64,000 nt of DNA, from the NCBI RefSeq assembly GCF_039540375.1, contig NZ_BAABEX010000007.1:186001-250000 (forward strand), written 5' to 3'. This DNA is from Acidovorax_G lacteus. GTDB taxonomy: Bacteria > Pseudomonadota > Gammaproteobacteria > Burkholderiales > Burkholderiaceae_C. Below, in pieces: positions 33,509-43,104 of the stretch. A program made the position numbers and the translations under genes. Positions within the stretch are counted from its first letter, which is position 1. Each line of letters starts with the position of its first letter. The notes under the pieces are model-generated. The model was not told the origin of the DNA and searched no databases. It worked only from the letters and a program-made list of their open reading frames with translations.

Positions 33509-34048
33509 ATGACCGTTCGGAACATTCTCAAGATGGGCGATGCCCGGCTCCTGCAGCATGCGGCTGCAGTCGAGCATTTCGACACGCCGCAATTGCACGC
33601 ACTGGTGCAGGATCTGCACGACACCATGGCCGCTGCGCAGGGGGCCGGTCTTGCGGCGCCTCAGATCGGGGTGCCTTTGCAGGTGGTGGTGTTCGGATCG
33701 CTCCAGCGCAATCCCCGCTACCCCGATCGGCCCCTGGTGCCACCGACGGTACTGGTCAATCCTGTGATCACTCCTCTGGGCGATGCCGAGGAGGAAGACT
33801 GGGAGGGTTGCCTGTCGGTGCCCGGTCTGCGTGGGCGGGTGCCGCGTTGGTCGCGCATCCGCTACACCGGCTTTGATGCGCAGGGGGCGGCCATCGACCG
33901 GACTGTGGAGGGCTTTCATGCTCGGGTGGTGCAACACGAGTGCGACCACCTCTGGGGCACGCTGTATCCAATGCGGGTGCGCGACTTCCGGCAGTTTGGT
34001 TTTACGGACGTGCTGTTTCCGGGTATTGCGGCGCACGAGGACGACTGA
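33509..34048 (+). CDS. def: peptide deformylase
   Basis: A 179-residue metalloenzyme that removes the formyl group from nascent proteins. All three motifs are present: GAGLAAPQ (46-52), EGCLSVPG with metal ligand C101, and QHECDH with H143 and H147 as ligands and the catalytic glutamate between. It stands alone, without the fmt gene usually paired with def, so it may be a second deformylase. Between residues 64 and 80 the loop SLQRNPRYPDRPLVPP is longer than in the E. coli enzyme. It converges on glnD with a 25-base gap. Confidence 0.95.
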   Translation: MTVRNILKMGDARLLQHAAAVEHFDTPQLHALVQDLHDTMAAAQGAGLAAPQIGVPLQVVVFGSLQRNPRYPDRPLVPPTVLVNPVITPLGDAEEEDWEGCLSVPGLRGRVPRWSRIRYTGFDAQGAAIDRTVEGFHARVVQHECDHLWGTLYPMRVRDFRQFGFTDVLFPGIAAHEDD

Positions 34049-34073
34049 TTGCCGCAGCCGCGCTTGACTGCCT

Positions 34074-36665
34074 TCAGGCCGACAGCTCGCGCAGGATCTC
34101 GGTCTCGATCTCGATCTGCCGGGCGTTGTTCTGCAACTCGGGCCCTTGCACGAGGAAGGTGTCCTCCACGCGCTCGCCCAGCGTGCTGATCTTGGCCAGC
34201 TGCACGCTCAGCCGGTGCTGTGCCAGGATGCGCGCCACCACATACAACAGGCCAGCGCGGTCGCTGGCTGAGATGGCCAGCAGCCAGCGCTGGGCCTTTT
34301 CGTCAGGCCGCAGCGTCACGCGCGGCGCGATCGGAAAGCTCTTGACCCGCCGCGACACCCGCCGACGGCCCGGCTCGGGCAGCGGTCCGCCGTCTTCGAT
34401 CACGTGCACGAGATCGCTCTCGACCATGTGCGTGAGCTCGCGGTACGCGCCCGGCATCTCGGCCGTGACGACCTGGAAGGTGTCAAGCGCATGCCCGTTG
34501 TGTGCGGTGTGTACGCGGGCGTCCAGGATGCTGAAGCCCGCCCGGTCGAAGTAGCCGCAGATGCGCGCAAACAGGTCGGGTTGGTCGGGCGCGTACACCA
34601 TGACTTGCAAGCCTTCGCCCGCGAGCGACTGGCGGGCGCGCACGATGGGCTTGGCAGAGCCCACATGGCGCGACAGGTGGCGCGTGTGCCAGGCAATGTC
34701 GGCCGCTTCGTGCCGCATGAAGTAGCTCACGTCCAGCGTGTCCCAGAGGGCTCGATGTGCCTCATGCGGCAGGGCGCTGAGCGCCAGCAGCACCAGGGCC
34801 TCGCGCTTGCGGGCCTCGATTTCGGCTGCGGCATCCGGCGCGCGGCCGCCCAGGGTGCGCAGTGTGGCGCGGTACAGGTCTTCCAGCAGCTTGCCTTTCC
34901 AGGCGTTCCACACCTTGGGACTGGTGCCGCGAATGTCGGCCACCGTCAGCAGGTACAGCGCCGTGAGGTTGCGCTCATTGCCCACGCGTCGCGCGAATGC
35001 GGCGATGACGTCGGGGTCGGACAAGTCTTCCTTCTGGGCGATGCGGCTCATCGACAGGTGCTCGTGCACCAGAAACTCGACCAGGCGTGCGTCTTCACGG
35101 TCCACTCCGTGCTGGCGGCAAAAGCGCCGCACTTCCAGCGCACCGATCTGCGAATGATCGCCACCGCGGCCCTTGCCGATGTCGTGAAACAGCGCAGCCA
35201 GGTACAGGATCCAGGGCTTGTCCCAGCCGCCCGCTAGCTGCGAGCAGAACGGGTATTCGTGGGCATGTTCGGCCATGAAGAAACGCCGCACGTTGCGCAG
35301 CACCATCAGGATGTGCTGGTCCACGGTGTAGACGTGGAACAGGTCGTGCTGCATCTGCCCCACGATGCGCCGGAACGGCCACAGATAGCGGCCCAGCACC
35401 GAAGTCTGGTTCATGAGCCGCATGGCATGGGTGATGCCCGCGGGCTGCTGCAGGATGCGCATGAAGGCTGCGCGGTTGACCGGGTCGCGCCGGAAACGAC
35501 TGTCCATCAGGCCGCGGGCGTTGTAGAGCGCGCGCAGCGTGCGCGCCGACAGGTCTTTGAGGCCCACCGTGCGCTGGTAGCACAGAAAGGTTTCGAGGAT
35601 GGCGTGCGGGTCGCGCTGGTACAGGTCGTCGCTGGCCACCTCGATCAGGCCCGCTTTTTCGAGAAACCGCTCGTCCAGCGGGCGCAACTCGTGCGTTTGG
35701 GGATTGAGCCGCTCCTCGATGTTGAGCAGCAGGATCTGGCTGAGCTGCGACACCGCCTTGGCGGCCCAGTAATAGCGGCGCATCAGCGTTTCGCTGGCCC
35801 GCATGGGCAGGCGCGAGCCGTCTGGGGCCTGCGATCGGTAGCCAAAGGATTCGGCCACGCTCGTTTGCAGGTCGAACACCAGCCGGTCTTCGTGCCGCCC
35901 GGCCGCAATGTGCAGGCGGGCGCGGATCAGGCACAGCAGGGCTTCGTTGCGCTCGATCTGGCGCACTTCGAAGGCCGTGGCCATGCCGCTCGCAGCCAGC
36001 TCCTTCCACGACGCGCCCAGTCCTGCGGCGCGCGCCACCCACAAAATCATCTGCAGGTCGCGCAGGCCGCCCGGAGACTCCTTGCAGTTGGGCTCCAGCG
36101 AATAGGGCGTGTTCTCGTACTTGTTGTGCCGCTGGCGCATCTCCAGCGTCTTGGCCACCAGAAACGCCTGCGGGTCCATGGCCGCGTCGTAGCGCTGGCG
36201 GAACTCGGCATAAACCGCGGCGTTGCCGCAGACCCGCCGCGCTTCGAGCAGCGAGGTCTGCACTGTCACGTCGCCCGCGGCCTCGGTCAGGCATTCGCTC
36301 ACGGTGCGCACGCTGGAGCCGATCTCCAGCCCCGCGTCCCAGCAACTGCCGATGAAGGCCTCGAGTTGCGCCTTGAGCGTGTCGCAGCCGTCGGCGCAGC
36401 GCGCGTCGGGCAGCAGCAGCAGCACGTCGACGTCGGAAAACGGAAACAGCTGGTCGCGTCCATACCCGCCCACGGCCACCAGGGCCAGATCGGGCGGCAG
36501 GGCAGCGCGCTGCCACAACTGTTGCAGCAGCCCGTCGGTCAGGGTCGACAGCCTGCGCAGCAACACCCGGATGCCACGGGTGGAGGCGCCGGTGGCCTGC
36601 ATGGCGGCCAGCAGGGCGGCCTTGTCGCTGCGGTACTGGGTGCGCAGAGAGGCGAGATCGTTCAT
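34074..36665 (-). CDS. glnD: PII uridylyltransferase / uridylyl-removing enzyme
   Basis: An 863-residue bifunctional nitrogen sensor that uridylylates PII at low glutamine and reverses this at high glutamine. The start at 36665 (MNDLASLRTQYRSDKAALL) fits. The nucleotidyltransferase motif GGYGRDQLFPFSDVDVLLLL spans about 66-85, the HD phosphodiesterase motif LFHDIGKGRGGDHS lies near residue 492, and two ACT domains, which sense glutamine, fill the C-terminal 190 residues. Its target GlnB is encoded at 18656-18994. It follows map on the same strand with 72 bases between, as in E. coli, where map and glnD are also neighbours. Confidence 0.97.
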   Translation of the reverse strand: MNDLASLRTQYRSDKAALLAAMQATGASTRGIRVLLRRLSTLTDGLLQQLWQRAALPPDLALVAVGGYGRDQLFPFSDVDVLLLLPDARCADGCDTLKAQLEAFIGSCWDAGLEIGSSVRTVSECLTEAAGDVTVQTSLLEARRVCGNAAVYAEFRQRYDAAMDPQAFLVAKTLEMRQRHNKYENTPYSLEPNCKESPGGLRDLQMILWVARAAGLGASWKELAASGMATAFEVRQIERNEALLCLIRARLHIAAGRHEDRLVFDLQTSVAESFGYRSQAPDGSRLPMRASETLMRRYYWAAKAVSQLSQILLLNIEERLNPQTHELRPLDERFLEKAGLIEVASDDLYQRDPHAILETFLCYQRTVGLKDLSARTLRALYNARGLMDSRFRRDPVNRAAFMRILQQPAGITHAMRLMNQTSVLGRYLWPFRRIVGQMQHDLFHVYTVDQHILMVLRNVRRFFMAEHAHEYPFCSQLAGGWDKPWILYLAALFHDIGKGRGGDHSQIGALEVRRFCRQHGVDREDARLVEFLVHEHLSMSRIAQKEDLSDPDVIAAFARRVGNERNLTALYLLTVADIRGTSPKVWNAWKGKLLEDLYRATLRTLGGRAPDAAAEIEARKREALVLLALSALPHEAHRALWDTLDVSYFMRHEAADIAWHTRHLSRHVGSAKPIVRARQSLAGEGLQVMVYAPDQPDLFARICGYFDRAGFSILDARVHTAHNGHALDTFQVVTAEMPGAYRELTHMVESDLVHVIEDGGPLPEPGRRRVSRRVKSFPIAPRVTLRPDEKAQRWLLAISASDRAGLLYVVARILAQHRLSVQLAKISTLGERVEDTFLVQGPELQNNARQIEIETEILRELSA

Positions 36666-36737
36666 GGAGCGCGTGGGTTCAGCAAAGATGGCAATGGGCA
36701 AGCAAGACCGATACCCGCGGCGCAGCGATCACGCCCC

Positions 36738-37553
36738 TCAGGTGGCGGTGGCGGTCACAAACGGCGGCAGCGGGGGCGATCCGGCCGACAGGGTCATGAC
36801 CTCATACCCGGTTTCCGTGACCAGCACCGTGTGCTCCCACTGGGCCGAGAGGCTGTGGTCTTTGGTGACGATGGTCCAGCCGTCGTTGCCAAACTCTTTG
36901 ACCTCGCGCTTGCCGGCGTTGATCATGGGCTCGATGGTGAAGACCATGCCCGGCACCAGCTCAATGCCCGTGCCCGGGCGGCCGTAGTGCAGCACTTGCG
37001 GGTCTTCGTGGAACTTGCGGCCGATGCCGTGGCCGCAGAACTCGCGCACCACCGAATAGCCGTGGCCTTCGGCAAATTTCTGGATGGCGTGCCCGATGTC
37101 GCCCAGGCGCGCGCCGGGGCGCACCTGCACGATACCGTGCCACATGGCGTCAAACGTCAGCGCGCACAGGCGGCGGGCGGCGATGGAGCCTTCGCCAATG
37201 ATGTACATGCGGCTGTTGTCACCGTACCAGCCCTCGTCGGTGATCACCGTCACGTCCACGTTGACGATGTCGCCTTTTTTGAGCGGCTTGTCGTTGGGGA
37301 TACCGTGGCACACCACATGGTTGACCGAGGTGCACAGCGAGGCCGGGTAGGGCGGATAGCCCGGGGGCTGGTAGCCCACGGTGGCCGACGTGGTGCCTTG
37401 CTGGGCCATGCATTCGGCGCCCAGGCGGTCGATTTCACGTGTCGTGATGCCAGGCTTGATGTGGGGTGCGATGTAGTCCAGCACCTCGGAGGCCAGGCGG
37501 CAGGCCACGCGCATGCCTTCGACGTCTTCGGCGGTCTTGATGGTGATGCTCAT
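36738..37553 (-). CDS. map: methionine aminopeptidase, type I
   Basis: A 271-residue metallopeptidase removing the initiator methionine. The five metal ligands are in place: D100 and D112 (NVDVTVITDEGWYGDNS), H175 (CGHGIGRKFHEDP), E208 (TIEPM) and E240 (QWEHTVLVTE). The start at 37553 (MSITIKTAEDVEGMR) is typical. It is divergent from purL across a 258-base region and is followed by glnD. The usual rpsB-tsf neighbours on the far side are replaced here by purL. Confidence 0.97.
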   Translation of the reverse strand: MSITIKTAEDVEGMRVACRLASEVLDYIAPHIKPGITTREIDRLGAECMAQQGTTSATVGYQPPGYPPYPASLCTSVNHVVCHGIPNDKPLKKGDIVNVDVTVITDEGWYGDNSRMYIIGEGSIAARRLCALTFDAMWHGIVQVRPGARLGDIGHAIQKFAEGHGYSVVREFCGHGIGRKFHEDPQVLHYGRPGTGIELVPGMVFTIEPMINAGKREVKEFGNDGWTIVTKDHSLSAQWEHTVLVTETGYEVMTLSAGSPPLPPFVTATAT

Positions 37554-37688
37554 GGGGCGGGATTATCCCATCGGGGCTGCGCGGGCGTGGGGCGCGGCGG
37601 TGCTGCCCTGGCGCTGCCGCAGGCATGCGCCGCACCGGGCTGCGGCCGGTCGCACCCGGCCCACCGCCAGGCCGCTGTGCCAGCCCGG

Positions 37689-37694
37689 TAAAAT
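37689..37694 (+). promoter_or_regulatory. candidate -10 element for purL
   Basis: The hexamer taaaat lies 117 bases before the purL GTG in the map-purL intergenic region and is the best -10 match there. No purine-box (PurR) palindrome is recognised. Confidence 0.35.
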
Positions 37695-37811
37695 GGCGGG
37701 CTGCACCAACCCCCGCTGCGTGCCCCAAGCGCAGGTCCCATTCAGCGACCTGACCATGCGGCCCGCAGCCACCCGATCCACTTTCGTCCCCTCCTGCCAC
37801 AGGCCGCCACC

Positions 37812-40800
37812 GTGACCTTGCACATTACCCAGTTTGAAGGCAGCAACGCCCTCAGCGCCTTTCGTGTCCAGCAACTCCTGCCCCGCCTCCAGGCCATCCA
37901 CGAGCGCATCGACGGCATTGCCGCGCGCCATGTGCACTTGGTGGCCAGCGCCCAGGCCCCCGACGCGGCGGCCCGCGAGCGGCTGGCGGCGCTGCTGACC
38001 TACGGCGACGCCTACCGTGGCCCGACCGAGGGCGGCGAGGTGGTGGTGGTCAGCCCGCGCCTGGGTACGCTGTCGCCCTGGGCCTCCAAGGCCACCGACA
38101 TTGCGCGCAACTGCGGCCTGACGCTGCAGCGCGTGGAGCGCGTGACCGAATACCGGGTTACGCTGCGCGCCGGCCTGCTGGGCAAGGCCCCCACGCTGAG
38201 CGCCGAGCAGCGTGCCGCCGTGGCCGCGCTGCTGCACGACCGCATGACCGAGTCGGTGCTGCCCGACCGCGCGGCGGCCGCCGCGCTGTTCACCGAACTC
38301 CAGCCCGCGCCCATGGAGCGCGTGGACGTGCTGGGCGGCGGCCGCGCCGCGCTGGAGGCGGCCAACACGCGCTTTGGCCTGGCGCTGGCCGACGATGAGA
38401 TCGACTACCTGGTGAACGCCTTCCAGGGCCTGGGCCGCAACCCCACCGACGTGGAGCTGATGATGTTCGCGCAGGCCAACAGCGAGCACTGCCGCCACAA
38501 GATCTTCAACGCCCAGTTCACCATCGACGGCGTGCCGCAGGACAAGAGCCTGTTCGGCATGATCCGCAACACGCACCAGCTTGCGCCCCAGCACACGGTG
38601 GTGGCCTATGCCGACAACGCCTCCATCATGGAGGGCTACACCGCCGAGCGTTTTGTGGCCAAAATGGCCGCTCGTGCTTCAGAATCAAGCACGAGCAGCT
38701 ATCAAAAGCATAGCGCTTTGCAGCACGTGCTGATGAAGGTGGAAACGCACAACCACCCGACGGCGATCTCGCCGTTCCCGGGTGCGTCCACCGGTGCGGG
38801 CGGCGAGATCCGCGACGAAGGCGCCACCGGCCGCGGCTCCAAGCCCAAGGCCGGGCTCACGGGCTTCACGGTGTCGCGCCTGTGGGGCGGCCAGTTCGGC
38901 AAGCCCGAGCACATTGCCAGCCCGCTGCAGATCATGACCGAAGGCCCGCTGGGCGGCGCGGCCTTCAACAACGAGTTTGGCCGGCCCAACCTGGCCGGGT
39001 ACTTCCGCGAATACGAACAGACCGTGGGCGGCGTCGCGCGCGGCTACCACAAGCCCATCATGATCGCGGGCGGCGTGGGCACCATCGACGCGGGCCAGAC
39101 GCACAAGGTGCTGTTCCCGGCGGGCACGCTGCTCATCCAGCTTGGCGGGCCGGGCATGCGCATCGGCATGGGTGGCGGCGCGGCCAGCTCCATGGCCACG
39201 GGCACGAATGCCGCCGAGCTCGACTTTGACTCGGTGCAGCGCGGCAACCCCGAGATCGAGCGCCGCGCGCAAGAAGTCATCAACCACTGCTGGGCGCAGG
39301 GCGAGGGCAACCCCATCCTGGCCATCCACGACGTGGGCGCGGGCGGGCTGTCCAACGCCTTCCCCGAGCTGACCAACGACGCAGGGCGCGGCGCGCGCTT
39401 TGACCTGCGCAAGGTGCCGCTCGAAGAAAGCGGCCTCTCGCCCAAGGAGATCTGGAGCAACGAAAGCCAGGAGCGCTACGTGCTGGCGATTGCGCCCGAA
39501 TCGCTGCCGCAGTTCCAGGCGTTCTGCGAGCGCGAGCGCTGCCCGTTCGCCGTGATCGGCACGGCCACCGAAGAGCGCCAGCTCGTGCTCGAAGACACCG
39601 CTGCGGCCGCGGGCGACCAGCGCCTGCCGGTGGACATGCCCATGGACGTGCTGCTGGGCAAGCCGCCCAAGATGCACCGCGACGTGAAAACCGTGGCGCG
39701 TGAGTTCGCCCCCATCGACCTGACCGGCGTGCCGCTGCAGCAGGCGGTGATCGACGTGCTGGCGCACCCCACGGTCGCGTCCAAGCGCTTCCTCATCACG
39801 ATTGGCGACCGCACGGTGGGCGGCCTCACGCACCGCGACCAGATGGTGGGCCCCTGGCAGGTGCCGGTGGCCGACTGCGCCGTGACGCTGGGCGACTACC
39901 GTGGCTTTGCGGGCGAGGCCATGAGCATGGGCGAGCGCACGCCGCTGGCCGCACTCGACGCCCCGGCCTCGGGCCGCATGGCGGTGGCCGAAGCCATCAC
40001 CAACCTGCTGGCCGCACCCATCGAGCTGCCGCGCGTGAAGCTGTCGGCCAACTGGATGGCCGCTTGCGGCGAACCCGGCGAAGACGCGGCGCTGTACGCC
40101 ACCGTCCGGGCCGTGGGCATGGAGCTGTGCCCGCAGCTCGGTATCTCCATCCCCGTGGGCAAGGACAGCCTGTCGATGCGCACGCAATGGACGGACGCTG
40201 GCGGCACGCACAAGGTCACCTCGCCCGTGAGCCTGATCGTGAGCGCTTTTGCCACGCTGGCCGATGTGCGCGGCACGCTCACGCCGCAGCTCGATGCCGA
40301 CGAAATCGACACCACGCTGGTGCTCATCGACCTGGGCCGTGGCCGCAACCGCATGGGCGGCAGCATCCTGGGACAGACGCTGGACCAGAGCGGCGACACC
40401 GTGCCCGACCTGGACGATGCGCAAGACCTGGTGCGCCTGGTCGACGCCGTGAACGCGCTGCGTGCGCAGGGCCGCATCCTGGCCTACCACGACCGCAGCG
40501 ACGGCGGCCTGCTGGCCGCGGTGGCCGAAATGGCCTTTGCTGGCCATGTGGGCGTGGCGCTCAATGTGGACCTGCTGGTCACCGAAGGCGACGGCATCCA
40601 CGACAGCCGTGCCGAATACGGCGACGCCAAGAACTGGGCCACCCAGGTGGGCGCACGCCGCGACGAACTGACGCTCAAGGCCCTGTTCAACGAAGAGCTG
40701 GGCGTGGTGCTGCAGGTGCGCACCGCCGAGCGCAACGACGTGATGCAGACCCTGCGCGCGCACGGCCTGTCGCAGTGCAGCCACTTCATCGGCAAGACGC

Positions 40801-41828
40801 GGCCGGCCGCGTCTGAGATCGACGCGGGCAAGGGCCAGCTGCAGATCTGGCGCGACGCCAAATGCATTTTCGACGCGCCCCTGGCCGATCTGCACCAGGT
40901 GTGGGACAGCGTGAGCTGGAAGATCTGCCAGCAGCGCGACAACCCCGCCACGGCCGATGCCGAACACGCCGCCGCCGGCCTGTCCGACGACCCGGGCCTG
41001 CACCTGCACCTCACGTTCGACCCCGCCGAGGACGTGGCCGCGCCCTTTGTGCAGACCGGCGGCGCGCGCCCGCGTGTCGCCATCCTGCGCGAGCAGGGCG
41101 TGAACTCGCACGTCGAAATGGCCTACGCCTTCACCGAGGCCGGTTTTGAAGCGCACGACGTGCACATGACCGACCTGCAGACGGGCCGCGCGCGGCTGGC
41201 CGACTTTCAGGGCATTGTGGCCTGTGGCGGCTTCAGCTATGGCGACACCCTGGGCGCGGGCATCGGCTGGGCGCGCAGCATCACCTTCAACCCGGTGCTG
41301 TCCGAGCAGTTCCAGCAGTTCTTCGCGCGCACCGACACCTTCGGCCTGGGCGTGTGCAACGGCTGCCAGATGTTTGCCGAACTCGCCGACATCATTCCTG
41401 GCGCACAAGACTGGCCGCGCTTCACCACCAACCAGAGCGAGCGTTTCGAGGCCCGCCTGTCGCTGGTGGAAGTGCTCGAATCGCCCAGCCTGTTCTTCCA
41501 GGGGATGGCGGGCAGCCGCCTGCCGATTGCGGTGGCCCACGGCGAGGGCTATGCCAACTTCGGCGTGCGCGGCAACGCCAGCCGCGTGCTGGCGGCCATG
41601 CGCTACGTGGACCACCACGGCCGCGCTACCGAGCAGTACCCGTTCAACCCCAACGGCAGCCCGCAGGGCCTGACCAGCGTGACCACGGCCGACGGTCGCT
41701 TCACCGCGCTGATGCCGCACCCCGAACGCGTGTTCCGCAACATCCAGATGAGCTGGACGCCCGGCGACCGCAGCGCGCTCAGCCCCTGGATGCGCATCTG
41801 GCGCAACGCGCGCAAGTGGGTGGGTTGA
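37812..41828 (+). CDS. purL: phosphoribosylformylglycinamidine synthase
   Basis: A 1338-residue single-chain enzyme of purine synthesis converting FGAR, glutamine and ATP to FGAM. It starts at a GTG (37812, read MTLHITQFEGSNALS). Domains in order: N-terminal, linker, two AIRS-like synthetase halves (VETHNHPTAISPFPGA, GPWQVPVADCAV) and a C-terminal glutaminase with nucleophile C1182 (GVCNGCQM). Residues 287-301 (ARASESSTSSYQKHS) are encoded by a palindromic repeat copy; relative to E. coli this surface stretch before HVLMKVETHNHPT is about seven residues longer. A second repeat copy forms the terminator. Everything else looks normal. Confidence 0.97.
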   Translation: MTLHITQFEGSNALSAFRVQQLLPRLQAIHERIDGIAARHVHLVASAQAPDAAARERLAALLTYGDAYRGPTEGGEVVVVSPRLGTLSPWASKATDIARNCGLTLQRVERVTEYRVTLRAGLLGKAPTLSAEQRAAVAALLHDRMTESVLPDRAAAAALFTELQPAPMERVDVLGGGRAALEAANTRFGLALADDEIDYLVNAFQGLGRNPTDVELMMFAQANSEHCRHKIFNAQFTIDGVPQDKSLFGMIRNTHQLAPQHTVVAYADNASIMEGYTAERFVAKMAARASESSTSSYQKHSALQHVLMKVETHNHPTAISPFPGASTGAGGEIRDEGATGRGSKPKAGLTGFTVSRLWGGQFGKPEHIASPLQIMTEGPLGGAAFNNEFGRPNLAGYFREYEQTVGGVARGYHKPIMIAGGVGTIDAGQTHKVLFPAGTLLIQLGGPGMRIGMGGGAASSMATGTNAAELDFDSVQRGNPEIERRAQEVINHCWAQGEGNPILAIHDVGAGGLSNAFPELTNDAGRGARFDLRKVPLEESGLSPKEIWSNESQERYVLAIAPESLPQFQAFCERERCPFAVIGTATEERQLVLEDTAAAAGDQRLPVDMPMDVLLGKPPKMHRDVKTVAREFAPIDLTGVPLQQAVIDVLAHPTVASKRFLITIGDRTVGGLTHRDQMVGPWQVPVADCAVTLGDYRGFAGEAMSMGERTPLAALDAPASGRMAVAEAITNLLAAPIELPRVKLSANWMAACGEPGEDAALYATVRAVGMELCPQLGISIPVGKDSLSMRTQWTDAGGTHKVTSPVSLIVSAFATLADVRGTLTPQLDADEIDTTLVLIDLGRGRNRMGGSILGQTLDQSGDTVPDLDDAQDLVRLVDAVNALRAQGRILAYHDRSDGGLLAAVAEMAFAGHVGVALNVDLLVTEGDGIHDSRAEYGDAKNWATQVGARRDELTLKALFNEELGVVLQVRTAERNDVMQTLRAHGLSQCSHFIGKTRPAASEIDAGKGQLQIWRDAKCIFDAPLADLHQVWDSVSWKICQQRDNPATADAEHAAAGLSDDPGLHLHLTFDPAEDVAAPFVQTGGARPRVAILREQGVNSHVEMAYAFTEAGFEAHDVHMTDLQTGRARLADFQGIVACGGFSYGDTLGAGIGWARSITFNPVLSEQFQQFFARTDTFGLGVCNGCQMFAELADIIPGAQDWPRFTTNQSERFEARLSLVEVLESPSLFFQGMAGSRLPIAVAHGEGYANFGVRGNASRVLAAMRYVDHHGRATEQYPFNPNGSPQGLTSVTTADGRFTALMPHPERVFRNIQMSWTPGDRSALSPWMRIWRNARKWVG
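38670..38714 (+). repeat. palindromic repeat inside the purL coding frame
   Basis: A near-perfect copy of the two-hairpin repeat: arms gctcgtgctt (38670-38679) and aagcacgagc (38687-38696), then gctat-caaaagc-atagc (38698-38714). It is read through in frame as purL codons 287-301. The same order and nearly the same sequence occur in non-coding DNA at 60865 and 61090. Confidence 0.9.
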
Positions 41829-41843
41829 CCGCGCCGCCTGATT

Positions 41844-41898
41844 TGCTATCAAAATAAGAGCGCCTCGTGCTTGCCAGACAAGCACGAGGCGCTTTTTT
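41844..41898 (+). terminator. purL terminator built from a palindromic repeat copy
   Basis: A 15-bp perfect stem (41859-41873 / 41879-41893) with loop ccaga is followed by ttttttc. The stem contains the repeat core cgtgctt/aagcacg, and the partner element tgctatcaaaata stands just before it at 41844-41856, so the parts are in reversed order. It is both a strong intrinsic terminator and a member of the repeat family. Confidence 0.88.
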
Positions 41899-41930
41899 CA
41901 TCATAATGCCGCTTTTCCCGGGAGGAACCC

Positions 41931-42923
41931 ATGGCCACTGCCAGTCTGCTTGCACTCATCGACGACATCGCCACGCTGCTCGACGACATTGCCCTCATGA
42001 CCAAGGTGGCCGCCAAGAAGAGCGCCGCCATGGCCGACGATGTGTCGGTGATGACCAAGGTGGCAGCGCAAAAGACGGCGGGGGTGCTGGGCGACGACCT
42101 CGCGCTCAACGCCCAGCAGGTCACGGGCGTGCAGGCCGACCGCGAACTGCCAGTGGTGTGGGCGGTGGCCAAGGGTTCGCTGATCAACAAGGCCATCCTC
42201 GTACCCGCGGCCTTGCTCATCAGCGCATTCGCGCCCTGGGCCATCACGCCCCTGCTCATGCTGGGCGGTGCGTTTTTGTGCTTTGAAGGGGCCGAAAAAC
42301 TCGCGCACCGCTGGCTGCACAGCGCAGACGACGCCGCCGAGGCCGCCGCCGATGCACAGCGCCGGGCCGCAGCGGTGGCCGGTGCCGATGTGGACCTGGT
42401 GGCGATGGAGAAAGACAAGATCCGCGGCGCGGTGCGCACCGATTTCATCCTCTCGGCCGAGATCATCGCCATCACGCTGGGCACGGTGGCCCAGGCGGCG
42501 TTTGCCCAGCAGGTGGCGGTGCTGGCCGGTATTGCGCTGATCATGACGGTGGGTGTCTATGGGCTGGTGGCTGGCATCGTCAAGCTCGACGACCTGGGCC
42601 TGTGGCTGCATGGCCGCCCGGGTGGCGGTGCGCAGGCGCTGGGCCGCGGCATCCTCACCGCTGCGCCCTGGCTCATGCGGGCGCTGTCGGTGGCCGGCAC
42701 GGCCGCCATGTTCCTGGTGGGCGGCGGCATTCTGGTGCATGGCCTGCCGGTGCTGCACCATGCGGTCGAGGCCTGGAGCGCCGCCGCAGGGCAGGGCGCG
42801 GGCGGGGGTCTGCTGCGTGCCGTGGTTGAGCAGTTACTCAACGCGGTCACGGGCCTCGTGGCCGGAGCGCTGGTGCTGCTGGGTGTGACGCTGGTGCAGC
42901 GCCTGCGCGGCAAGGGGCACTGA
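41931..42923 (+). CDS. DUF808 family inner membrane protein
   Basis: A 330-residue membrane protein of the DUF808 (YedI-like) family. The N-terminus MATASLLALIDDIATLLDDIA and the repeated phrase VMTKVAAQKTAGVLGDDLALNA are characteristic. Six or so membrane helices follow, including LVPAALLISAFAPWAITPLLML and the C-terminal VTGLVAGALVLLGVTLVQRL. Family members have no assigned activity. A cataat box at 41901-41906, just after the purL terminator, may be its promoter. It stands alone between purL and the OmpW-like gene. Confidence 0.88.
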   Translation: MATASLLALIDDIATLLDDIALMTKVAAKKSAAMADDVSVMTKVAAQKTAGVLGDDLALNAQQVTGVQADRELPVVWAVAKGSLINKAILVPAALLISAFAPWAITPLLMLGGAFLCFEGAEKLAHRWLHSADDAAEAAADAQRRAAAVAGADVDLVAMEKDKIRGAVRTDFILSAEIIAITLGTVAQAAFAQQVAVLAGIALIMTVGVYGLVAGIVKLDDLGLWLHGRPGGGAQALGRGILTAAPWLMRALSVAGTAAMFLVGGGILVHGLPVLHHAVEAWSAAAGQGAGGGLLRAVVEQLLNAVTGLVAGALVLLGVTLVQRLRGKGH

Positions 42924-43104
42924 GCCCTCTTGTCATGGCGGCTCCTGCCGCCATCCGGCGCTCTGTGGCGGGTGGAGCGGGTGGACATGGTTGCCTGCGC
43001 AACAACCTGCGCAGTCTTTGACGTGCGGCAAGGCGCGGTGGCCTCGGGTGGGGCCCAATGCAGTCACGGGGGATGTCCCCGTGTATCACTGCAACGAGTC
43101 CCCT

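Noticed and set aside
38685..41885. A 1066-codon open frame on the minus strand opposite purL
   Set aside because: It is the mirror of a GC-rich gene with biased third codon positions; the translation is Arg/His/Ala/Val filler without domains, while purL on the plus strand is certain.
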